DNA of 64,000 bases, taken from the NCBI RefSeq assembly GCF_042453785.1, contig NC_091661.1, positions 27,023,501-27,087,500 of the forward strand. Direction: 5' to 3'. A program made the position numbers and the translations under genes. Below the pieces are notes generated by a model, which searched no databases, was not told where the DNA came from, and worked only from the letters and a program-made list of their open reading frames with translations. This DNA comes from Malus domestica. Taxonomy: Eukaryota; Streptophyta; Magnoliopsida; Rosales; Rosaceae. Position 1 is the first letter of the stretch. Each line of letters starts with the position of its first letter. Positions 1 through 12,517 of this stretch are shown here, piece after piece.

Positions 1-810
1 ATCACTCAACCTCCGAGTGTGCACGACACAAAGGTGGTCTTTCAAAGATCCAATCCACGCTATACTCCGACCACTCTCATCTGGCGGTGGCGGCACCACC
101 TTAAACTTCTCGTCGGCCAAATCGAATCGCAGGATCAGACACCTCCCCGAATCGTGGTCCTCTGCCATCCAATACAATCCGCCATTCACTTCCGTTGATT
201 GGAAAATATGCTCAATGAAAAACGGCGGCGTATCCTCGTCTGGAATCTTCCTCCAGAAATTGGTTTTCAGTTCCAATACCTCGACCTGCGGCTTGTAACC
301 CGTAACTTTCAGCCGGCAATAGTTCGACGGGACTCGAACAACCTTGTAATCATCGATTGAGGCATCGTAACCCAAACCCAGCACCTCCCTCGTACTTCTG
401 AAGTTCTGAGGAGAAGGGAGCTTCCGGTACTCCTGGATCGTCGGGTTGTAAATTACAGCCACACCCTCGATCCCATCATTGATAACCACACAGAGCAGCC
501 CATCGGAGTGTCCCTTTACGTAATACGGCAAGTTCCGAACCAGAGCGAAGTCAAGCTCGACAGTCCCGACAACATTGTTGTTTTCGGACTCCATCGACAA
601 AAGGGTGTCGCAGTAACGCGACAAAATCACGCGGGTGCTGGTTCCCAGCTCGGATTGGAACATGGCTCGGTTTTTCTTCAGAAGGGCTCGGACGAAACTC
701 GGGCTTTTAATCAGAGAGCACCATGGTTTGCAGACGCACCTGAATCGGACGAGGGATTTGGGGGGAAGCCGTTTGAGGATGTCGACGATGAGTTCTTCCG
801 GAAGCTCCAT
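1..810 (-). CDS. F-box protein with F-box-associated domain, 3' end beyond window
   Basis: Reading leftward from the ATG at 808-810, 270 codons stay open to the window edge. The first 45 residues form an F-box: they begin MELPEELIVDILKRLP and continue with KSLVRFRCVCKPW. This motif binds SKP1 in SCF ubiquitin ligases. The rest looks like an F-box-associated substrate region, with the usual landmarks SDGLLCV, YNPTIQEYRKLP, LGYDASIDDYKVVR and GGLYWMAED. Such proteins choose substrates for ubiquitination, but which substrate cannot be read from sequence. No intron is needed within the visible part. The stop codon lies outside the window, so the model is partial. The start is well supported because the F-box normally sits at the extreme N-terminus. 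Confidence 0.9.
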   Translation of the reverse strand, partial: MELPEELIVDILKRLPPKSLVRFRCVCKPWCSLIKSPSFVRALLKKNRAMFQSELGTSTRVILSRYCDTLLSMESENNNVVGTVELDFALVRNLPYYVKGHSDGLLCVVINDGIEGVAVIYNPTIQEYRKLPSPQNFRSTREVLGLGYDASIDDYKVVRVPSNYCRLKVTGYKPQVEVLELKTNFWRKIPDEDTPPFFIEHIFQSTEVNGGLYWMAEDHDSGRCLILRFDLADEKFKVVPPPPDESGRSIAWIGSLKDHLCVVHTRRLSD

Positions 811-1178
811 TGGGCTTGGGTTTAGCGGCGGCGGCTGGTGTTTGGCGGTGGTTGGGGTTGTGTGTTTTTATTCTTGGGTTAGGTGGAGTGGCGGCGAGGT
901 GGCCGTCTTTGCATTGGCTTCCGTGACTAAATAATCTCAAAGGCTATCACGTATTCCTGGCTTGGCGGTGAGGTGTCGGTGCTGCGCCGTGGAAAGCTTT
1001 CCATGTGTCCCGAGACGATGAGCGCCCATGTGATGTGTGTAAAGCAGAGTGATGCCGCGTTTCATGCTTTCTTTGTGTTGTCTTCTGCTTCCGTCAGTTT
1101 GTCACTCTTTCTCTCTCTCTCCCCCACGCGTCTTCTTTGTCGTTGTCAGATTTGGTATTGGGAGTTAAAGGATAAGTG
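811..1178. other. 5' flank of the F-box gene
   Basis: This stretch should hold the promoter and 5' UTR of the leftward F-box gene. Its reverse strand near the ATG is C- and A-rich, and a CT-rich run lies at about 1107-1124. I see no convincing ORF and no clear TATA box. The short ORFs here look like chance. Confidence 0.4.
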
Positions 1179-1380
1179 GACAAGCATTGTCTGCCCTCCC
1201 ACTTTTTGTTGTTTTGTGTGATCGTAGTTAAGTCACGTTATCATTTTATATATATTTTTTTATAAAGATAATAAGATAAAAATGAATAGTAATATAAAAT
1301 GTTAACGCGACTTAACCGTAATCACATAAACAGTAGGGCATAGGAGGGCACCGAAAGTGGAAGGGCAGACAATCATTGTC
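1179..1380. mobile_element. MITE family A, copy 1
   Basis: The ends are inverted repeats built around ATTGTCTGCCCTCC. The interior is AT-rich and itself imperfectly palindromic: GTTAAGTCACGTTA on the left pairs with a GCGACTTAAC block on the right. Copies with the same ends and core lie at 29622-29837 and 53295-53513. It has no coding capacity. The superfamily is not certain. Confidence 0.75.
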
Positions 1381-1389
1381 TAAGATAAG

Positions 1390-1566
1390 GAGCATTTTTG
1401 TTCATCATCATTTAGTGTATGCTCACCATCCTTGTTAGAAGAATTTGAATTTTAAGATATTTCAAGATTCGTGTAGTAGATAAGCACAAATCCTAAAATT
1501 CAAACTCATCTAACAGTGATAAATAAGATGATGATCATAAACCACACTAAACGCTGGTGAACAACA
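1390..1566. repeat. Fold-back repeat, probable MITE
   Basis: The left arm (GTTCATCATCATTTAGTGT, then TGTTAGA and TTTGAATTTTAAG) is mirrored on the right by AAATTCAAA, CTCATCTAACAGTG, GATGATGATCA and ACACTAAACGCTGGTGAAC. The match is imperfect, and no second copy was seen in this window. Confidence 0.45.
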
Positions 1567-2041
1567 ATGCATAGCGTTTAAAATGGATCTCTTTTATTTT
1601 TTACTTTTGATATTAAATTCAAATGTTAGCAATTATGCACTCTTAGAAAGCAAGAGAACTCATTTCGTAGATCACACGTAGTTGAACAACTTGAATTTGA
1701 AGTATAGATTCTATCTTTTTTACGTGATTAAGAGTGTTTATCTATTTTGTGGTTTTTTTGTGTTCGATTTTCGTCACATGATAAGAGCAAGGCTATTTAT
1801 TTTGCATTTGAGATCTTGTGTTCGATGATTTTCATCATGTAATGAAGAGTAAGAGCATTTATTTAAAATCTCAAGTTGGATTCGTTATTTTTTTAATATT
1901 ACTTTTATAATATTGATATAAAAATTGACATTGAATTGTAAAGTAATAGAGAATGAATCTCACCTTAAGAGTGTTCCTGTAACATTTCTCAATATATAAT
2001 AAAAATTACTTTATGGTTAATAGGTGGTTTGGTTGGGAAAA

Positions 2042-2242
2042 GGATCCTCGTCAGATTCTTTTACTAAGGATTCTAGGAATCTTGTGATCTTGACCATTCA
2101 TTGTACATTGTGCGATCAATTTTCGTTAGGTATTATTTATATTTAATTTTAAATTTTAAATTTTGAAATGATTTTTTACCGCACGATATACGATAATGAA
2201 CGATTACGACCACGAAATCTTTAAGATCCTTAGGAAAAGGAT
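2042..2242. mobile_element. MITE family B, copy 1
   Basis: The terminal GGATCCT blocks are inverted. Inside, CATTCATTGTACATTGTGCG faces CGCACGATATACGATAATG across an A/T-rich centre. Related copies lie at 19141-19310 and 53632-53818. There is no ORF. Confidence 0.6.
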
Positions 2243-2440
2243 CCGGTGAGGTTGGGTTGTTTGTTGGTTAACCATCGTTATGTGAAGTCGAATCATCACT
2301 GCATTGGTTGGTCTTCACGTCACGATGGTTGGAGGCCGCCGTGTTTGTTAAGTTGATGCCTTTAAAAGCTTCCACTTTTCTCTCTTTCGTACTTCTTTAA
2401 CTGCTCCACTTGTATTTTTCTACTTTATTTTTCCCTTTTG

Positions 2441-2680
2441 CCCCGAAACAGAAGAAAGAAAAAACAAGACGTATGACGAACTGCCGAGAGAAGTATAATC
2501 CTCGCCCCTCCTATTACCATCCCTATTGCCCTCCCCCGAACAAGAAGAAAGAAAAAGCAAGACACTTAGACGATCTGTCAAAAAATGTAGAATTTTCTCC
2601 CTTCCTATTACCGTCCTTATTGCCCTGCCCCGAACAAGAAGAAAGAAAAAGCAAGACGTTTGACGATCTGCCGAACCACG
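2441..2680. repeat. Tandem repeat, about 94-bp unit, 2.5 copies
   Basis: The string CCCCGAA(A)CA(A)GAAGAAAGAAAAA recurs at 2441, 2534 and 2628, each time followed by CAAGAC and a GACGA(A/T)CTG block. The open frames on both strands here are a by-product of the repeat. Confidence 0.8.
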
Positions 2681-2699
2681 ACAGAAAATAAAGAAGGAA

Positions 2700-5083
2700 T
2701 AAAATGAGTGGCTTATCGCTTTAGGCCAATCCAATATGCAACCCCCGACCTCACGTCACTTCCACCCACCTTACCAAATATACAGGTTGAAAGCTCTCAG
2801 CCACAGACAAGGGCGGCAGGATTTTTATTTTTCGGTGGGTTAGTTGAAATTAGTACTATAAATTATATGTTTAATTTTTTGTTGATATTAAATTATATAA
2901 TAATTAATGTAAAACAATGGGATAAAGCATTTTTCTTACGGTAGATCCAATCTCATGTTGCATGCGGAAAGGATAAAGAATATCACGTTCTTCATTTTAA
3001 ATTATTCTCAAAATCGTAACTTTAATAGACAAATTCGATGCGTATAAATAACTTAACCTTCTGATTAAATTAAAAATGTACCAAATGCGACGTTCAGTAG
3101 AGAATCTCATCGGAAATTAAGAAATTTGCAGAGATATGGATTTTAATGGTGGATTAAAAAAAAAAGATTTATTTTTCTTTTCTTGAGTACGAAGCACAGA
3201 GGCTAAATTGGATAGGGTAAAACGCCTATTTCTTTACGAATAGGATCAAAGGGTGCGGAAGAAGAGAGAGAACTCACGTATTATTTTTAGTATCAGAAGT
3301 ACTTTTTTATTAACTATCTCGCATTATATATCTGTTTGGGCCCAAAATTACACAATCGGTTTGAGTAATCGAGGCCGTTAGATGAGTAGAGTTTTAGACC
3401 GTTGGATGATAAAGTGATTAAGATGGTTTTCAACTATTATTAAAGAATAATATTGTGGTTTTAATCATAATATTATCTCCTAATATATGTTAGATTATCT
3501 AAACCTAATATTAGCTATATCCAGCTGGTTGTTTAAAGATAGATGAGATGCAAATTATATTTCCAAAGCAAGTAATGCAGTTCAATTTGATTTGGGACTC
3601 TTGGAGTTTGGACGCATGGTGGATTGGAGGATTAGAGCATTTTATCAAGAGTTTTAATATATTGCGGAGTTGGTTGGCAAACGGATATTGATTGGCACAG
3701 AAGATTAATGCATGCGTTTAAATGGGATGCCAGGATGCGTAATCAACAGAGAATCAACTCCACGTGTGCTTGGAGTTGGTTAGCCGTGCATGCAGGATGT
3801 GGTATATTTCAAATTAAGATACTTATCAGCATAAAGATATGTGCTAATAATTGGTACATGATATTAATTAGCACGTGGTGGTGTCGTGCTGGTAAGTGAT
3901 AAGGCATAACAATCTTTTATTTTGCATGAAATTGTTATGCAAGAGGAAGCGTTGGAATTGACGACAGTTTTACAACACGATGACTATCAAGATGATAGTC
4001 CTATAAGTATGAGATGCTTAGAAAACAGAAGGCCCCCTTCAATTCAACACACAACTGCCCTGCGCAAATTCTCTCAACAACCTTGAGACTTTTTCCTTTT
4101 CTTTTTTCGCCGACACATCTTCAGTTTGGATAAACAGCACTGTGAAGGCAACCAGTGATATCTTCAGTTGGCATAGATAGCACTGTCACCGTAGAACCAG
4201 CCGGTCTCGCATCATCTTCAGTCGGCATAGATAGCACTGCATCGAGGGTGACTGGTTATCTATCCAAGTCTCAGTCGAAAAGGATTCCCGAATCCTTATT
4301 GGTCGAGGTCATCTCATTAGCCTTCTCGGCGAAGTGAGGTGTTACAATTTATTAGGCTCGGCACATTGCACGCCGAGTTAGTTTATGATTGGATACTCTC
4401 AAGTAGGATTTAGAGTTCGGTATTCCAACGGTCGAACCACGTTTACTGTTAAGACATATATCCACTTTGAGTATTTGTGCCCTTAGACTTTGGTGTCGAT
4501 TCGAAGTGAGTTTACTATGACGAATACCATCACTGTGACCGAATCCGACGACGACGATTTGTGAGCTTCGTAAGAATAGTAGCCTTGTGTTCAGGTTCGA
4601 GAACCCAAGAGGTTGAGACGTGTTCCATCCTCGATCGCAATCGCAAGACGCAAAAGTTGGCAGCACACTCATCACAACATCAACATATTTTACTCCTCGA
4701 CTGAGCTTGGCCGACGAGTTGGCACGCCCCGCATTCAACCGAATGACGTAATTAGCTCATAGATTACTCGGCCTACGTGCCACGTAGGCTTTGTAGTTTT
4801 AAAGGTCAACAATATCTTATATAATAATTTGTATTGAAATTGAGCGGGTTATACAGGCTACATATATTAACATGTCATTAAGGATGAATTTACCAAAAAG
4901 TTTCTTGGGCCACAAACCCACTAGCCTTTTGGGTGGCTTCCCCACTAGCCATAAAGAATTATATCGGTGCAACTAGTTGCATATTCATATCTCTCTCTAC
5001 CTTTCTCATCAAGTCGGCGAGGGATACATTATCAGTGACACCCAAGATTATGCCTTATAGTTACATGGAAGTACACCAAATTT
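2700..5083. other. Intergenic region with degenerate repeat-like sequence
   Basis: No gene is recognised. The part from about 3950 to 4760 is less AT-rich and resembles the untranslated leader of a decayed LTR element. Its frames encode nothing I recognise, and I could not find a matching LTR pair. Confidence 0.35.
4117..4248. repeat. Short tandem repeat around ATCTTCAGT
   Basis: Three units start with ATCTTCAGT and carry GGATAAACAGCACTG or GGCATAGATAGCACTG. They lie near 4117, 4158 and 4215. The last two are nearly identical for about 28 bases. Confidence 0.6.
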
Positions 5084-6926
5084 TAGGGCCGATTCGGTAT
5101 GGGATACCGAACCGAAAACCATATCCCGATTCCCAAACCGAAATTTTCGGGAATCCCAATTTCAAGACCGATCCCAAACCAAATTTTTGGGAATCCTGAA
5201 ATTGTTTCGGGATTTCGGGACAAATCAGGAATCCCAAACCATTTCTCATGCTAATTGAATTTCTGCAAAACTCAATTCTTTCGCACCTTTGCACATGAGA
5301 AATGTTTACTAACTTTACTTTTACATCACAATTACAGAATTGATCTAATCACTAGCAGCAAACGAATCACCACCCTAAAGACCTCAAAAACCCTAGGATC
5401 AAGCTTCTAGTGCAGGGAATGGAAGAAAAAAAACCTGTCGTTCGACGTCAACTTTTGTCGTTGGGGTCGCAGCAAGGAACACTTGCTCAATAACAGGTTC
5501 AGTCTGCAGAGCAGAATTCCCCAAGTCTGAGTTATCTGTTGGAACAGATCGCCACCCCAGAACAGTGTGTCCAAGGGACTCTGCAACCTGAAAACAGATG
5601 AACAATATTCACATAAATGCCGTCGGACAAGAAATGAATGTCACTATTAGAGATAGCAATTAACACTATTAAGGTCGACCTAACAAGAACAAAATGACAC
5701 AAACAAATTAAGCATTCTGCAGGACAAGCGTGTAACATCCAATGAGAAATTATACGAAATTATTCCCTTTTCATTTGTACATTTGGCTAAGCAACTGTAA
5801 CAAATGTATAATATGTATTGAGTTCAACAAAAGTGGTAAAGCTCAAATTGACGTGCGTCAATGGAATCATAAGACAATAGATAATCAACGGTTCACCAGA
5901 CTAACAAAAAGAAAGCAGATTCCCATTTTCTCTTTGGAGAGAACTAAATTTCAATTTTTTTTTTTCAATCCTCAGCTCAATCAAACACCAATCTGTTGAT
6001 GGAACCAGATGGAAAAGGGGGTTTTGAATCTCTCCAAACTATGACCAAAAAATTAGCTCTAGCAAGTTTTGAATCAAATGACCTAGAAGCCTAGAAACTG
6101 GGAAAAGGAAAGTTGCAGAACCCCTTTTAAGATATTCTCAGAGGGATATTCTCAGATGGGTACTCCAAGAAAGACCAAAAGGCATCAAATCAAATTTATG
6201 CTTCAATTGTGACAGAAGAGAAAATGGGCAGGGTTTTAGCTCAGTCCCTGAATTGGGATTTTGATTTTACCTACAAAGGAATCAAATTTGACAGGAAAAT
6301 CCCTATTCACCAATTGGGTATTTGCACAAACAGAAAATCCTAATTCACCAATTTAGGAGAATAAATTGAACTACCGTTCATCATCAACCTCCATATCAGT
6401 ATCTTCCAAGGGCTAAAGTTCACAAACCCTAATCTAGAATTCGAACCCTAAATTAAATTTCAAACCCTCAATTAATTCCAAAATTTACCTGATTTCATCA
6501 TCAACCTCCATATCAGTCGAGATTGTGTGATGTGGGTGTGGCCGGATTCGAACACGGAGAGAGAAATCGGCGAGGAGGGTGGTGAGGTACTGATGTCTGA
6601 GGTCTGAGGCGAGGTCGAGACATCGAGTAGAGACGGAGAGAGTGACTGAGTTCTGACCGACTGTGAGTCTGTGACGGTTTGATTTGTATTCAACGGTTGA
6701 GATTAAATCTCAACCAAATCCAACGGCTGTTACAATTTCAAATATATATTTAAAATTAAATAATATATATATTTTTTATTTTGGTTCGGTTCTGGATTAC
6801 CGAACGAATGAAAATGTGAGATCTACTCCCGTACAGAAATTTAGGGATCAGTTCGGTATTGAGTATTGAAATTTTTGAAAATTTCGGTTTGGTTTGGAAA
6901 TATTTGGTATTTTTTTTCCACCCCTA
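5084..6926. mobile_element. hAT-like non-autonomous element carrying a host exon
   Basis: The left end begins TAGGGCCGATTCGG and is rich in CCGAA/GGGAATCCC motifs. The right end is full of CGGTTTGG motifs and closes with CCACCCCTA. Flanking 8-mers CCAAATTT (5076-5083) and CAAAATTT (6927-6934) differ at one base, which fits the 8-bp target duplication of hAT elements. The ends are like those of the element at 12807-13695. No transposase was found. The interior contains a glutamate synthase-like exon (5435-5587) and a short duplicated CATCATCAACCTCCATATCAG block near 6379 and 6497. Confidence 0.6.
5435..5587 (-). pseudogene. Captured exon of glutamate synthase (GOGAT), glutaminase domain
   Basis: This 51-codon open segment is bounded by a normal acceptor (TTTTCAG) and a donor (GT directly after CGACAG). 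It encodes [20 protein letters not shown], then [17 protein letters not shown], then KVDVERQ. This is typical of the N-terminal glutamine amidotransferase domain of plant GOGAT, probably the NADH form. Real GOGAT proteins are about 1600-2200 residues and no other GOGAT exon was recognised nearby. It therefore reads as a gene fragment picked up by the surrounding hAT-like element, not as a functional gene. Confidence 0.8.
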
Positions 6927-7453
6927 CAAAATTTTACACGAGTGTTTAATTTCTGTCTAATTTTAGGGTTGAAGAACATCATTAATAGAAATGTCAAAAG
7001 ATAAACGTTAAATGTTAATTTGATGATTGACATAGTCAGATGACAATGTTAAATTTTTACTTTCTCCAACCCATATTTTTTTTGTTATAATAATATGTAT
7101 AAGATCTACTTAAAAAAAAAAAAATCAATTAAGATATATTTTAGTGATTTATAATTAATGCATGGGATCCACACAACAAAACAATTTTAAAAAAATTAAT
7201 TAATTGACAGCCCCTTTTCTCATATGTCAAAATTATCAGTAAAAAGCTTTTATGTCGACTCACCTAAAATTGACATATCGGTTAGAACTTCTTTCTCTCG
7301 TACAACCCTCCCACCTCCTCCTCCTCTTCTCCCTTTTCTTTCTCTAAGGGCTCTCTACTAGACATTGACAATATGGTGAAGGTGTGCATTCCTGCAAACG
7401 AATGCTAACATCCAGAGGGACTCAAATGGAAATATAGGAAGAAAAGCCGGTCT
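6927..7453. other. Downstream flank of the TMEM87-like gene
   Basis: The first half is AT-rich with poly-A runs. The part from about 7270 to 7453 probably holds the 3' UTR of the leftward gene. No separate gene is seen. Confidence 0.4.
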
Positions 7454-10400
7454 TTATTCTCTCTTGTCCTCTTCTAGATCTTCTGCAAGCCCAAAGACGT
7501 GATGATCTGCTGCACTCGAGGCCTTCCTTTCTTTTCTCTCTAACTTGGCTGCCAAGTCTCCGCCCGCCACCTTAACTCCACTTCCCGTGAGTGATATAGC
7601 CTCGCCATCGAAGTCATCAGCAGTCTCCTCCGAGTATGCATATCTGCAGAAGCTCGCATTAAGTCATAATTCAAAGTATCCTCACTAGGTGTATCGGAAG
7701 CTCGTTAAGAAAACTGAAGAAATTGAATATCTAGAGAACGTCTTGTAAACATCGCTCGGAGAGCATTTTGATGCATGATTACAAAACTCTCTGAAGAAAT
7801 TGAATTGGACTAATGTGAGCAGTTTTACAAGTGCTTGATAAGCAAAAGCCGAAGGAAGCAAACTCAGAAAGTTGGATGATGCAATGAAAAGGAGGCTTAG
7901 AGCATACCCGGTTGGGTTATGAGATGGAGCCCAAAGAACACATATCACCACCAACAGCAAATAAGCAAGCAAAGTCCAGAAAGCTGGGATGATCCAGGCT
8001 CTTCGCCACAGTTCACTCAACGGATCAGTCGCGTTGAAATACAACTGAACAGACAAAGATCATAAGTTTAATTATTAGTTATACAGATCGTAATACTGTA
8101 CAAGAAAAGAAACAGAAGAGGAGTGGAGCACATACACAAGTAGAAGAAAGAAATAAAGAACCAAGAAACAGAAATTAAAACAAAACAAAACAGACCTCAT
8201 AACCAATCCAAGCAACAGAGAGCAGCACTGTTACTGCAAGGAAATTGGTAAACTTCCGGTACAGCTCAAGTTTGGCCATGCTTCTTCGAATCTGTGAGCA
8301 GGGTAGACACATACATATTCACTTAGTTTCCTCAAGCTGAATACGAAGTGTTGCATTCAAATGCAAGCCAATAACTTTATGTATGTAACAGACATAAGAC
8401 ATTCTCATATATATATATATATATATATAGATGCTACCAGGCTTCTAAGCACTAAAATAACACCTAGGTAAAACAAGGTAGTCATGTTGTAAAACACAGA
8501 TGGATTCAAACTGTGCAACTTCCATTGGAAATATATCGGCCAGGTATCTATGATGCATACACACTTCCAAGACAGGAAATCCAGATGCCTTAGTTACCAA
8601 ATGTGCTGATCAAGGTCAAGCCAAAAAGTAAATTCATGTAGTGATAACAAGGTAGGAAAGGATGAACATGAAAAATAAGGTTACCTGAAGCTTCTCCAAA
8701 GTTTTAGATAATGAGGAAAAGATCCAAAGAATAAAACAGGCATCCAAAAGAGCAACCGGTAGCACCAGAAAAAGCCTTGCCTTTCCAGAAAAGTCATTGA
8801 TATTCCCCAAATGTTCAACAAGTTCAAGTGCTTCTGATGCTGCAAAATATATTACCCCAAGGAGAAGTACTTTCGAGGTTATACCACCAAGAGTTGGCCG
8901 TAAAACACCATAGCCCATTGAAACCACCAGAAGAAGAAGCCGGGAGACAGTTTTCTTAACAGCGCTGAAGGTTACTGCCCATATGGTAATTCCCATTGGT
9001 CTGCTTCCGGTGGAATTAAAATTTGCATATTCAAAATACCAAAGGGCCATTTCACACATTCCAAGTCCAATTACAGCACTGATGTGGTAGTGCAACTGTA
9101 TTATGTCTTTCCAATACTGCAAAAAGCGGAGAAACCAGAAAAGACCGAGGACAAGATATGCTACAGACATTAGGCCAAAAAATGTCATCAATGGGGACAT
9201 CTTTCCGGGTAAATAACCGTCAGGGTTCCTCCAAACAGTTCTTCCGCTGATTAATGTGCCAACAAGTTCTGGATCACAGAACATAAAATAGAGATAGTAC
9301 ATGCCGGTGCTGTTGATCTCAATAGTTTGGATATCCATATTAGCCTCTTCATTTTTACCCTCGAAGAAGGTCTGAATCCTTTTGGGCCCATCAGGGTTGT
9401 CTGGGTTTTGTTGGATGATAACCTCTCCCACCTTGCAGGAACCATCCTTGGAGAGCTCTGGGGTGCAGCATATTGCTACGGAGTTCAAATAGGAACCTCC
9501 AATCTTCTCCCTGTCCCTAACCTCGAGTACAATAGCCTCTACCAAGCCAGTCCTCTGCTGCATCTCATTCTTCTTTTCAGTAGATTCCCGGGTTCTTCGA
9601 AATATGATCGATTCGAACCTGCATTCACATATGGAAAGGATGGATAAACCCCTTTGAAATGTTTCGTTTATACACAAAAACCTACAAATACTTCCGACCG
9701 AAAATGGTTAACCTACAAAAACCTACCTTTGAAATTTATCATATATTGTTTCCTTTCAAGTTTTTGTTTTCGTATAATCTCTTTCATTTTCTCCCTCCTA
9801 CCTCCCACCAGTCCCTGCATCCTTCTCCGTTCCTCATTTCTCCTACGTACTTTCTGTCTATCTCGAGCAGAAAACATGAAAACTAAAATCAAAATGGTTA
9901 TCAAACGCGCCCTACATTAGTGATACAAGCGGCGTCCCCTCATTATATTCATTCCTTCATCCCTAGATTCCAACTTCATAGCATGAAGCACTGCCATTTC
10001 AACAGCCAACCCTCATTGAAACAAATCAACCACTGCACAAAGCATTGCAATTTAACCCATAAACCCCAACACAAACCCAATTCAATTCACTCAAAAATTC
10101 AACTTTTCCCAATCAAAACAATCACCAATCAGCAAATGCACATTATTTGGCCATCTATGACAGTGTGTCCATCTATGACAGTGTGTCCGGCCCCTTGTAC
10201 CCAAAGTTCTAACCCATCGCCCCGTAAATTAGATTAGTTTAGAATATCGTCTTATCAAACAAAACAAATAACAAAGAACCCATAAATTATTTCCCCCAAA
10301 AAACAGATCAAGAACAAAAAGGTGGAAACTTAATCCATTTACCTGATGAATGACTTGCCATTGAGGGGCTTATCCTCAGAGCTAGACTTGTCATTGCCAG

Positions 10401-10584
10401 AGTCGAGCTTGGAAGCGTAAAGGCCCTCACTTCCGCCATGGAAGAAGAAGGAATTGGAACGACGGATGAAGGACTCGTCCTGGTAGTCATGGATCGAAGC
10501 AGATGCTAAAATAATCAAGTGCATCAGCACCAACAGTATAAAATATCCACATGAATTTGGAGAAGGCAGATCTCTGTGACCCAT
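7454..10584 (-). CDS. TMEM87-type lung seven-transmembrane (GOST) protein, 532 aa
   Basis: Exons, from the start: 10343-10584, 8685-9618, 8196-8291, 7908-8044 and 7454-7643. All introns are GT-AG, and the sum is 1599 nt (532 codons plus TAA). The start MGHRDLPSP is followed by a hydrophobic signal peptide (about residues 13-30). Next comes a lumenal domain with two CC/C pairs, then seven membrane segments. Family landmarks are FWFLRFLQYWKDI, SAVIGLGMCEMALWYFEY, FSAVKKTVSRLLLLVVSMGYG, KLELYRKFTN and VLWAPSHNP. The C-terminus is a charged tail ending EDKRE. TMEM87/GPR107-type proteins act in the Golgi-endosome system; the plant role is poorly defined. The nearest Arabidopsis relatives I know of are At1g72480 and At2g01070. 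A further in-frame stretch lies upstream of this ATG but starts at TTG, so the ATG at 10582-10584 was chosen. Confidence 0.92.
8405..8429. repeat. (AT)n microsatellite in intron 2 of the TMEM87-like gene
   Basis: About 12 AT units lie between exon 2 and exon 3 of the gene. Confidence 0.9.
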
Positions 10585-12517
10585 TTTGTCTTTGTCTCTG
10601 TGTGTCACTTCCTCTGACAACGTTGTTAATCAATCACAAGGAATGATATAGAATCATGGGATCTTAGGATTTTTAGCACACTTCGAGATTTGGCTTAACC
10701 GGGTTAACAGACACTGTTAGACATTTCAGTACTTCAGTTTACTCTCTAAACTTTCTAATTTTAGGAAAAAAAATTAAAAAAAATTTAAAAAAAAAATTCG
10801 ATGTGCCACACTTAGATCATCTTCAATCGAAAGGTCCAAATGGTCGAAAATCATTTCAAACTGAGAGCCAGACCAAATGGCTCGTGGGCCTCATTGGAAA
10901 AAAAAAAGGCCAAATGACTAACTAGCTGGCCCAAACCAGCCAGCCCTAGGGCAAGCCACATGATGACGTCTTTTTTTTTAATTTGGGGGCCAATTTTTCT
11001 AAAAAACATTTAATTATGGGTTTAGATTTTTGGGCTTAGAAGTGAGAAAGGTGAAAGTTGGGGTGTTCATTTTATAAGCATGTTTCCTTGCTCGTTCATC
11101 TCTCACGGCCGATGTGGGACAATTATAATGGGTGTAGTTGTACTTGTAGTTCCTTTCATAAGCATGTTCCTCTCACAATTTATTTTAAATATTTAATTAT
11201 ATTACATTTAATTTGTTTGGCCCTTTGAACCTCGATTGGAGACGGTTTTTTTGTGACAGAGCTAAAACGAGCTCTATGACCCTTTGGTCCTCGGTTGGAG
11301 ATGGTAAGAAATATAGTCTTGCACTGTTCATTAAATATTAATTTCTTAGAGGGCCAGATGGCTAAAACGAGCCGTCTGGCCAGCCTTCAGTTGGATACGG
11401 CTTTATGTCATATGTTATTATATAAGTAGAGAGACATTTGAAAAGAAAAAAAAAATTCTTACTACTTGTATAATAATATATGACGTACCATCCCACCCCA
11501 TGTTCGAACACATTTAAAAATCTCTCAACAAGTCATGAGACTTTGCATCAATTTATCAAAATTAAATGAGAATTACCCAATGAGTTTGTAGGTTAAGTGA
11601 CCATGAGTTTTTTATGGAATTACAAAAAATGTTAGCATTACCCCTCAACTTGCCCCTGAATTTTCAATTTTGATTCGAACCTCCTAATCTTTTTTAAAAC
11701 ATGTCAATTGTTCCCTCTCTTATATTAAGTAGATATAAATAGTAATTATCGGCAAAAAAGAAAAAAATAATAATGGAATAGACACCGGTCAATTCAAAGG
11801 CGACATTGGGAACTTGAAATTCTAGATATGAGAATCCCAGCCTCCCCAACTCTCTCAATGCAGATGCTTATTTCCCCGATATGAATAGGATTCTCTCCCT
11901 TCTAAATTTTCTCTCCTTCAGTCTCCTCCTCTTTCATTTTCTTCATTTTCTCTCTTTCTCTAAAGAAGTAAAAAATGAGATGTTGACGCAGCTCAATTGT
12001 GGCCGTTCAAATAGAATGAAACCGGAGGGGAGAGTAATTTGGAGAGGAAAGAATCATACTCCTCGAACACCCTTCCTGCGAAAATTCGAGTTTTTCTTCA
12101 TACATGACCCCAAATGGAGTGGAAGATCATGGCAATGAAGTCACCAAGTCCTATGACTATGAGACAAGAAAGAGTGGAGAGAGTAACATTAAAGTGACAA
12201 GGCTGAGAAGTGGGGTGATATTTTCCTCGAATATCATTGTCGTCGACTAGCTAGGATTAGGTCTTGTGGGAAGAAAAGTGGAGTAAAGAGTGATGTGTTT
12301 GTTATGCTTTTTTTGTTATGGCGCTTGGGGTATGGCCAAATCTTCTTCTTTTGGCTAAACAAGTTAGCAACTCGGTCGAATGTGCCAACTCCCTCAGAAA
12401 GAAAAAAGGGTCTGCGATCTCTCACTCTCTCGGATTATCACGAACAATTTTTCTTCGATTAGTTTAGTTTGATAGAAGGGAAAATTAAGAGATATAATGC
12501 GAAGGTATATTTTGCAG
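10585..12517. other. 5' flank of the TMEM87-like gene and repeat-rich spacer
   Basis: The promoter of the leftward gene should start here. From about 10815 to 11400 a repeat-like block carries recurring GGCCAAATGGCT / GAGCCGTCTGGCC motifs, with mirrored ends CTTCAATCGAAAGG and CCTTCAGTTGGAT. It is a probable MITE with poorly resolved borders. A similar motif set occurs near 52150-52260. The open frame at about 11881-12138 has no recognised similarity, although its N-terminal part is leucine/phenylalanine-rich. Confidence 0.4.

Noticed and set aside
2410..2734. Frames of 93 and 104 codons on both strands
   Set aside because: They are produced by the 94-bp tandem repeat; composition is low-complexity.
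4352..4738. 128-codon frame on the minus strand
   Set aside because: No recognisable motif; lies in a decayed repeat-like zone and could be chance.
9327..9647. 106-codon frame on the plus strand
   Set aside because: It lies opposite exon 2 of the TMEM87-like gene, which has clear family similarity and splice sites.
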